Positions 58,487 through 64,000 of a stretch of 64,000 bases of DNA are shown one piece after another. This stretch comes from Paraburkholderia bryophila. GTDB taxonomy: Bacteria; Pseudomonadota; Gammaproteobacteria; Burkholderiales; Burkholderiaceae. A program made the translations under genes and the position numbers. The first letter of the stretch is position 1. Each line of letters starts with the position of its first letter. Below the pieces are notes generated by a model. That model saw only the letters and a list, made by a program, of their open reading frames with translations. It made no database searches and had not been told where the DNA came from. The stretch covers positions 62,001 through 126,000 of the forward strand of contig NZ_QLTK01000018.1 in the NCBI RefSeq assembly GCF_003269035.1, written 5' to 3'.

Positions 58487-60820
58487 ATGCGCTATTCGGT
58501 TGAAATAAAAAAATTCCTCTACAGCCAGTACTTTTATGGCGGCCTGCGCATCGCGGTCGGCGTGTCGTTACCGGCGGTACTGTGTCTGATCGTGTTCCAC
58601 GATCGCGACCTCGGCTTCACGATCGCGACCGGCGCGCTCGGCGCGTGCGTGGTCGACATGCCGGGTCCGCTGAAGTACAAGCACAACGAAATGCTGGCGT
58701 GCACGGTGATCGGCTTCCTGTCGGCGCTCGCTACCGGGCTGGCCACGGTGAATCCGGTGGCGCTGTGGTGTACGGTCGTGCCGCTCACGTTCGTGCTGTC
58801 CCTGATCGTGGTGTACGGCAACCGCTGGCCGCAGATCAGCTTCGCCACGCTGTTCATGATGATCATGACGCTGGAGGAGCATTTCACGCCGATGCAGGCG
58901 CTCGTCAACGCGTCGTGGATTCTGGTGGGCGGGCTCTGGTACACGTACTGGTCGACCTTCATGAGCCGCTGGATGATGCACCGCATCGAACAGCAGGCGC
59001 TGGCCGAGAGCGTGTTTGCATGCGCCGACTATCTGCTCGCGCGCGCCGCGTTCTATGACCTCGACAACGATCTCGACGAGTGTTATCGCAATCTGGTCGA
59101 CAAGCAGATCGTCGCGGTGGACCGTCAGGAAGCCGCGCGCGACATCGTGCTGCGCAACCTGCCCAGGTTGAAGAGCGGCACGCTCGAACCGCGCCGCGCA
59201 ATGTTGTTCAATCTGTTTATCAATACCGTCGACCTGCACGAGTTGTTCGTCGGCGCGCATACCGATTACTCGCTGGTGCGCAATACCTTCGGCGGTTCCG
59301 ATCTGCTGGTGTTTTACCGCGACCTGATTCGCAAGGCGGCCGCCGATCTCGAGGAGATCGGGCTCGCGGTGCTGCAAAACCATCCGCCGCGCAAGCGCTC
59401 GAACGTCAAGGCCGAATTGCGCGCGATCGAGTTCGAGATCGAGTTGATGCGCAAGCATGACTTGCCGCGCAAGAATCCCGAGGCGTATTCGGCGGTGTCG
59501 GCTAATTTCCGGCGTATCTGGAGCGCCACGCGGCTGATCGACAAAATGCGCAAGAGCCTGTCGAGCGATCCCAGCACCGGCGAAACCGAATTGCGCCTCG
59601 ACCAGGCGCTCAACCGCTTCGTATCGAGCCGGCGCGTGCCGTTCGGGCAGATCTTCTCGAACCTGACCATGGCTTCGCCGAGTTTCCGGCATGCGTTGCG
59701 CGTGACGATCGCCGTTGCGGTGGGGTTCTGGCTCGGCCGATTGCTGCCGCTCACCAACGCGTACTGGATCGTGATGACCACCGTCATCATTCTCAAGCCC
59801 GGCTATTCGCTGACCAAGCAGCGTAACGGGCAGCGGATCGTCGGCACGCTGATCGGCTGCGCGGTGAGTATCGCGCTGATGATCTTCGTGAAGGATCCGC
59901 ACATTCTGCTGGTGGTGATGTTCGCGTCGATGGTGATGAGCTACAGCCTGCTGCTGTTCAATTACACGGCTAGCGTAGTGTTCACTTCGTCGTATGTGCT
60001 GCTCATGTTCCATCTGCTGGCGCCGGGCAGCATGCGCATTATCGGAGAACGCGCGATCGACACGGTGGTCGGCTGCGCGATCGCGATCGCGGCGAGCCAT
60101 CTGTTTCCGTACTGGGAATACCGCTTGATGGGCAAGCTCGTCAATACGATGATCGGTGCCACGCGGCAGTATCTGGAAGCGAGCTGGTGGTGGAGCGGCA
60201 AGCCGGCCGCAGCGGTGGTGGCGACCGTGACCGAAGCCGGCGCGCGAGCGCCGGCGGCGGCCATGGCGGATCCGGCGATCGAGTCGGGTCAGCCCGCGGT
60301 GGCCACCAGGGCTGCGGCCACCGCGCTCGACCGCGACTATCGTTATCGGCTGGCGCGCAAGAACGTCCATGTGGCATTTGCCAATCTCGGGCAAGCGTTC
60401 CAACGCATGATGCTCGAGCCGAAGTCCGCGCAGAAGTTCGTGCCGGAACTGAATGGTCTGCTGGTGCGCAGCCATGTACTTGCGTCGCAGATCACGGCGG
60501 CCGCGCCGTTACTGCGTACGTCCGCGCAGCAGCATGGGGAAGGTGTTTCGCTCCAACCGTTGCAGCGCGCGCTCAGTGTGGTCCGCGACAATTTGACCGA
60601 GGCCGAAGCCGGCACCGCGCCGCCCGCCGATCAGGGCGAGCAGATCAAATTGCTGAACCGGGAACTGGATGCGATGGTGGTCGAGACGGAGAAGTCGGCG
60701 GATGTATCGGCCGACGCGGTCCATGACATGAAGCTGCTGGCGCATCAGTGCAAGCAGATGCTGGCGGCGGCGGCGCTGATTCGCAAAGATGCGAGCGTGA
60801 TCCGGCTGCCTGAAGAGTGA
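58487..60820 (+). CDS. FUSC-family inner-membrane protein
   Basis: 777-residue protein of the FUSC/YccS (fusaric-acid-resistance-like) family. An N-terminal membrane bundle of about six helices (GLRIAVGVSLPAVLCLIVFH; IATGALGACVVDMPGPLKYK) is followed by a cytosolic helical domain (about residues 160-400). A second membrane bundle follows (LRVTIAVAVGFWLGRLLPLT; YWIVMTTVIILKPGYSLTKQ) and a C-terminal helical tail. ATG 58487 is favoured over GTG 58469. Members are implicated in export of aromatic or polyphenolic compounds; no MFP partner lies adjacent, so function is open. Confidence 0.85.
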   Translation: MRYSVEIKKFLYSQYFYGGLRIAVGVSLPAVLCLIVFHDRDLGFTIATGALGACVVDMPGPLKYKHNEMLACTVIGFLSALATGLATVNPVALWCTVVPLTFVLSLIVVYGNRWPQISFATLFMMIMTLEEHFTPMQALVNASWILVGGLWYTYWSTFMSRWMMHRIEQQALAESVFACADYLLARAAFYDLDNDLDECYRNLVDKQIVAVDRQEAARDIVLRNLPRLKSGTLEPRRAMLFNLFINTVDLHELFVGAHTDYSLVRNTFGGSDLLVFYRDLIRKAAADLEEIGLAVLQNHPPRKRSNVKAELRAIEFEIELMRKHDLPRKNPEAYSAVSANFRRIWSATRLIDKMRKSLSSDPSTGETELRLDQALNRFVSSRRVPFGQIFSNLTMASPSFRHALRVTIAVAVGFWLGRLLPLTNAYWIVMTTVIILKPGYSLTKQRNGQRIVGTLIGCAVSIALMIFVKDPHILLVVMFASMVMSYSLLLFNYTASVVFTSSYVLLMFHLLAPGSMRIIGERAIDTVVGCAIAIAASHLFPYWEYRLMGKLVNTMIGATRQYLEASWWWSGKPAAAVVATVTEAGARAPAAAMADPAIESGQPAVATRAAATALDRDYRYRLARKNVHVAFANLGQAFQRMMLEPKSAQKFVPELNGLLVRSHVLASQITAAAPLLRTSAQQHGEGVSLQPLQRALSVVRDNLTEAEAGTAPPADQGEQIKLLNRELDAMVVETEKSADVSADAVHDMKLLAHQCKQMLAAAALIRKDASVIRLPEE

Positions 60821-60886
60821 GCGCGGGTTCGCCGCGCTGAGCGGCGGTTTATTGCGGTGAGCGGCGGTACTGCGGTGAGCGCAGGC

Positions 60887-61096
60887 TTACTGCGCCGTGC
60901 CGCTGGCCGGTTTCGCGACGGTCGCTGCTGCTGCCGCATCGGATGAAATCGTCGGCGCCGGCGCAGTCGCGTTGTCGAACTCGCGCTTCTCCGTGATTGC
61001 GTTGTAGAACAGCGTGGCGATCACCAGCAACACCGCGACCACGATGAAAATCGCAATGCCGATGGTCGGGTTCTTCTTGCGCGGAGGTTTGTTCAT
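60887..61096 (-). CDS. Small single-span membrane protein
   Basis: 69-residue product: basic N-terminus (MNKPPRKKNPTIG), one membrane segment (IAIFIVVAVLLVIATLFYNA) and an Ala/Thr-rich periplasmic or cytosolic tail. No family recognised. It ends 66 nt after the FUSC gene on the opposite strand. Confidence 0.7.
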   Translation of the reverse strand: MNKPPRKKNPTIGIAIFIVVAVLLVIATLFYNAITEKREFDNATAPAPTISSDAAAAATVAKPASGTAQ

Positions 61097-61278
61097 GAGG
61101 CGGACTCGGTTCGAGAAACAGTCGCGGTTGATGTCGGGGAAGGCGGCATTCTACGCTGAGTGAGCTTGCGTGGGGCTTGCAGTGCGGTGGGGTGAAGGGG
61201 TTCGTGGGGCGAACCTCCAGAGCGGGCCCTTCTCTATCGTTGGCCTATTCGGAGAGTAAACGCGAGGCCACTCACGCT

Positions 61279-61890
61279 TCATGTCCGCGACAAGTGCGCG
61301 TTGACAATCGGCGCTAGTTGTTCCGCATGAACATTCGCCAGGTCGTGGTTACCACCCGAGACAACGTGCAGCCGCGCATCCGGCAGTCGTTCAGAAAGTC
61401 GCTGGCCTACTTCAACCGGGCTGAACGGATCCGCATCGCCCCAAAGTAAAAGAACGGGTTGAAGAATGCGTTCCAGTGCAGGCGTTAAATCCGACTCGAA
61501 CGACACAAACCAATCGGGCAGCGATGAGTTGGCCTCGAGGAATCCGCGTCGCCAATCCCGGGCGCCTGATCCGCGCATGTCGATCCCGCCGGACGTGACT
61601 GTCAACACCAGATGAGTCACCCTCTCCGGCTTTTCGAGCGCGGCCAGAACAGCGATTACCCCGCCCATCGATTGAGCGATCAACGCGGTCGGCTGGTCCA
61701 TGTGGGACACCACTTTCCGGACGAGGTCGTCGAGGCTATTGACGTCTGGAACGGCGGGCTCCTGGCCAAATCCTGGATAGCCGAGCATCACCCTTGAGCC
61801 ACCAACGGTCAGCCGATTCGCCAACGGACGCCAGAATTCAGTATTGCCCGATGCACCTGGCAGGAAAAGCAGTTTCGACGGTAACGACAC
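61279..61890 (-). CDS. Alpha/beta-fold hydrolase
   Basis: 203-residue alpha/beta hydrolase. LLFLPGASGNTEFWRPLANR is the oxyanion region, the nucleophile elbow is AQSMGG (Ser near residue 75), the acid lies in LLWGDADPFSP and the catalytic His in GGNHDLANVH. It has no lid insertion, so it is a compact esterase-like form. The start is probably GTG at 61890 (MSLPSKLLFL when translated), with GGAGAAATAACGC upstream. Substrate unknown; no partner genes. Confidence 0.88.
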   Translation of the reverse strand: MSLPSKLLFLPGASGNTEFWRPLANRLTVGGSRVMLGYPGFGQEPAVPDVNSLDDLVRKVVSHMDQPTALIAQSMGGVIAVLAALEKPERVTHLVLTVTSGGIDMRGSGARDWRRGFLEANSSLPDWFVSFESDLTPALERILQPVLLLWGDADPFSPVEVGQRLSERLPDARLHVVSGGNHDLANVHAEQLAPIVNAHLSRT

Positions 61891-62040
61891 GCGTTATTTC
61901 TCCAATGTCCGGATCGGGCGGAACAGTCATTCGGCTTGATGCCTCGACTATCCTTTCCTGGCTCGAATCGTGAAACCTCGATATAGCCCAGCGGTCCGGT
62001 TGTGCGAGTTCGAGCAATCGGACTGCCACGCCCTCGTGCC

Positions 62041-63078
62041 CTACGTTGCCGCCGGTCCCGCCCCCGCCGCTTCGTTTTTCCTTTGCTGACGCGCGCGTTT
62101 GGCAAGGTACATGGCGGCGTCCGCTTGCCCGAGCGCCTGATCCACGGAAAGAAAGCGCACGGCTACAACGCCAGCGCTGACGCCTGAGTACGTCAGGCGT
62201 GTATCACGCAGGGAATAGGCGCCGGCGGTAACCTCGGCGGCGCGAGCAGCGAGCCCGGCCGCTGCTTGGTTTGCCTCCTTCTCATCGACAGGCCCCGGTC
62301 CGACGAAAGCGAACTCGTCGCCACCGACGCGGGCGAGCATATCGGTGTCCCGTGTCATGCCGGCGAGGCGCCCTGCACATTGATGCAACAACTGATCTCC
62401 CGACAGATGACCAAACTGGTCGTTGATCTGCTTGAAGCCGTCCAGATCGAACACGCCGACGAGAACGTAGGAACCGTCGCGCGCGGCGCGCGCCAGCAAC
62501 CTGCCGAGTTCGTCGCGCAGAGCCCGACGGTTCGGCAGTTCGGTCAGCGAATCGGTCAGCGAAAACCTGGTCAGGTACTCGTTCGAACGACGCAGTTCCT
62601 CGACCAGCCGTTCCCGTTCGATATGTTGTGCAATCAGTTTCGAAAACAGGTTGAGCGCGCTGCGCGCCCGGGGTCCGAGCGTCTTGCTGTTCTTGCCGGC
62701 AGCGCACAGCGTGCCGATGACTTCACCGTTGCTGCCGCAAACCGGTGCGCTCGCATACGTCTGGATGCCGAGAGCGGCGGCCGCCTGCGAGTCGCCCCAA
62801 ACCTCGCTGACATTGGAAACGACTCGCCGGCCCTGTTCGAGGCAGCGCTTGCACAACGTGTCCGACCAGGGGACGGTCAGCCCTTCCGGGATGAGGAGTT
62901 CGCCCGTATTGCGGGCAATCGTGATCGACTGAACCGCGTTTTCCTCGTCGATCGACGTGAGGTACGTCGACTCGAGTCCCGTGACGACTTCGAGCATTTC
63001 CAGTAGCGGCCGGGTGAGCGCCTCCAGACTGTTCGCCTTTGCCACAGTCGCGGACAGGCTCTCCAGCATTTCCTCCAT
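62041..63078 (-). CDS. GAF-GGDEF diguanylate cyclase
   Basis: 345-residue signalling protein. The N-terminal GAF domain (about residues 20-165) contains EGLTVPWSDTLCKRCLEQGR and APVCGSNGEVIGTLCAAG. The C-terminal GGDEF domain starts near residue 175 (FSLTDSLTELPNRRAL) and has an intact active site RVGGDEFAF. An inhibitory I-site RxxD (RDTD) lies five residues before GGDEF, so the enzyme should make c-di-GMP with product inhibition. AGGAAGGACCC precedes ATG 63078. It is divergent from the LexA-boxed unit at the right edge. Confidence 0.9.
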   Translation of the reverse strand: MEEMLESLSATVAKANSLEALTRPLLEMLEVVTGLESTYLTSIDEENAVQSITIARNTGELLIPEGLTVPWSDTLCKRCLEQGRRVVSNVSEVWGDSQAAAALGIQTYASAPVCGSNGEVIGTLCAAGKNSKTLGPRARSALNLFSKLIAQHIERERLVEELRRSNEYLTRFSLTDSLTELPNRRALRDELGRLLARAARDGSYVLVGVFDLDGFKQINDQFGHLSGDQLLHQCAGRLAGMTRDTDMLARVGGDEFAFVGPGPVDEKEANQAAAGLAARAAEVTAGAYSLRDTRLTYSGVSAGVVAVRFLSVDQALGQADAAMYLAKRARQQRKNEAAGAGPAAT

Positions 63079-63253
63079 GGGTCCTTCCTCGCGATTGATT
63101 CTTGCCGGAAGAGAATGTTGCCAGAGCGGCGCGCCCGACGCGAGGGGAAAGCGGGCGATGCCGGATCGGCATCCGGAGAAGCCGTGCTGCGAGGCAGACC
63201 GGGTTTCCCCCTCGTTCCGATAGCCTCAACTTTCGACTTGCATCCCGGACAAA

Positions 63254-63287
63254 TACTGTATAAATTTACAGGTGTATGCCCATACAG
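63254..63287. promoter_or_regulatory. Tandem LexA-like (SOS) boxes
   Basis: CTG-TATAAATTTA-CAG (63256-63271) is a perfect CTG-N10-CAG box, extended TACTG...CAGGT. Immediately abutting it, GTG-TATGCCCATA-CAG (63272-63287) is a second box with one mismatch. TATAAA at 63259-63264 inside the first box can serve as a -10 (TTGCAT at 63238-63243, spacing 15). Confidence 0.75.
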
Positions 63288-63296
63288 GATCAGGCC

Positions 63297-63578
63297 ATGA
63301 CCTACCTTATACGCATCTTGAACGACGGTGATCGCGAAACGCTTGCCTGGTTGTGCAAGCATGTCGGGGACGTCCGCGTAGCCGCCGCTGCGCGAGATCT
63401 AGGCGGCAGCGGCAAGCCCTATGTGTCCGCGGTGTGCCGCTATCTCGGCGTGCGTCCGCCGCCGCCGCGACAGTCTGATCGACCCGTTGGAGATTGCACG
63501 GTCGGAGACAGTCATCTCGCCCAGATCCGCCTGTTGCTGGCACAGCGAAACCAGGCGCCGTTGAAGCAGCGCCTTTGA
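63297..63578 (+). CDS. Small putative DNA-binding protein behind the SOS boxes
   Basis: 93-residue protein beginning MTYLIRILNDGDRETLAWLC. VRVAAAARDLGGSGKPYVSA with CRYLGV after it looks like a helix-turn-helix (Ala-x3-Gly-x5-Val pattern). The C-terminal third is basic and flexible. ATG 63297 with AGGATCAGGCC upstream is preferred; ATG 63276 lies inside the second LexA-like box. No family recognised with confidence; the operator arrangement suggests SOS induction. It precedes a longer gene that runs off the window. Confidence 0.6.
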   Translation: MTYLIRILNDGDRETLAWLCKHVGDVRVAAAARDLGGSGKPYVSAVCRYLGVRPPPPRQSDRPVGDCTVGDSHLAQIRLLLAQRNQAPLKQRL

Positions 63579-63626
63579 AGCGCTTTGAAGCCGTTAGTTG
63601 ACCCGAGCCCTAAGGAAAATACCTGT

Positions 63627-64000
63627 ATGAACGCTACTGACCTCGATACGGATGTCGGTCAAATGGGCGCTGTTGCCCTCGAACGAGCGCTTCGAAGCGC
63701 CTCGCTAGACCTTCAGCAGATCATGGCAACGACCGCCGGTCGTCATCTCGACAGCGGCCGGCGCCGTTACGCGAGTGGTACGCAATCGCCGACCTGGCGC
63801 ACGCTGCAGACGATCGACGAACTGGTCTTCGAAAACCGCGGCTTCGTGGCGAGGCACAAGGAAGCCGTCCGCTCGATGTTTCTCCGATTCAGCGACAGTC
63901 GCCTGTCGGGAGTGGATCTGGACGAACCCGTCGACTGGCGGCTCGACGACGACGACCTGCCCACTGTCTATCTGATCGTGCGAGCCATGGTGCAGGCACA
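63627..64000 (+). CDS. Unrecognised protein, truncated by the right edge
   Basis: Open frame from ATG 63627 (MNATDLDTDVGQMGAVALER) with no stop before the window ends (124 complete codons). The visible part is helical and charged (LRSASLDLQQIMATTAGRH; ELVFENRGFVARHKEAVRSM) and acidic toward the end (DWRLDDDDLP). AGGAAAATACC provides a ribosome site. It follows the small SOS-boxed gene by 48 nt and is probably co-transcribed. No family recognised. Confidence 0.6.
   Translation, partial: MNATDLDTDVGQMGAVALERALRSASLDLQQIMATTAGRHLDSGRRRYASGTQSPTWRTLQTIDELVFENRGFVARHKEAVRSMFLRFSDSRLSGVDLDEPVDWRLDDDDLPTVYLIVRAMVQA

Noticed and set aside
63256..63271. TyrR box
   Set aside because: A TyrR box is TGTAAA-N6-TTTACA, 18 bp; the site here is the 14-bp TGTA-N6-TACA inside a CTG-N10-CAG frame, which fits LexA better.
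1..64000. tRNA, rRNA or CRISPR loci
   Set aside because: No cloverleaf-like segment, rRNA sequence or regularly spaced identical repeats with unique spacers was seen by eye; a covariance-model search was not possible.

Overview
The window is a high-GC chromosomal segment of a Burkholderiaceae bacterium, most likely Paraburkholderia or Burkholderia. The reasons are base composition, protein sequences of Burkholderia type, and a gene order I recognise from that group (rimP-nusA-infB-rbfA-truB, then a MarR/NodT/EmrA/EmrB efflux locus, then typA and sucA-odhB-lpdA-zapE). No rRNA, tRNA, CRISPR array or complete insertion sequence was seen.

Layout. 1-6549 (minus strand): a Tad/Flp pilus operon reading leftward in the order flp, cpaA (prepilin peptidase), tadE-like, cpaB, cpaC (secretin), cpaE, cpaF (ATPase, cut by the left edge). 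6550-7207: a long AT-richer control region between flp and a plus-strand cluster. It holds a sigma70-type promoter candidate for flp and a near-consensus sigma54 promoter for the cluster. 7208-13190 (plus): two tandem low-complexity lipoproteins built on PLxxLT-type repeats, a ShlB/FhaC-type outer-membrane translocator with no recognisable secreted partner beside it, and a DUF2147 exported protein. 13300-21358 (minus): an orphan DUF4096 (IS5 N-terminal) protein, zapE, and the 2-oxoglutarate dehydrogenase complex genes lpdA, odhB and sucA. 21359-28518: typA (minus) diverging from a MarR regulator and a tripartite efflux system (plus). 28648-38898 (minus): truB, rbfA, infB, nusA and rimP, with a promoter and attenuator-like leader ahead of rimP, followed by rluB and scpB. 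39269-41577 (minus): a class I/II aminotransferase and a LysR regulator. 41984-47845: small accessory genes (a second orphan DUF4096 protein behind another sigma54-like promoter, small exported proteins, a DUF218 protein, a monooxygenase-like protein) and an EAL-domain protein. 47947-58285: arfB, a VC0807-like membrane protein, and the recC-recB-recD operon. 58487-64000: a FUSC membrane protein, a small membrane protein, an alpha/beta hydrolase, a GAF-GGDEF protein, and divergent from it a small gene pair behind tandem LexA-like boxes.

How the genes fit together. The Tad operon would build a type IVc pilus, and the adjacent lipoprotein/translocator cluster could add surface proteins under nitrogen- or stress-linked (RpoN) control. 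The centre of the window is core translation, transcription and TCA-cycle housekeeping. The least explained parts are the sigma54-driven lipoprotein/translocator cluster, the two single-domain DUF4096 proteins, the rimP leader, and the LexA-like unit at the right edge. All function calls come from reading the sequence; no database search was run.
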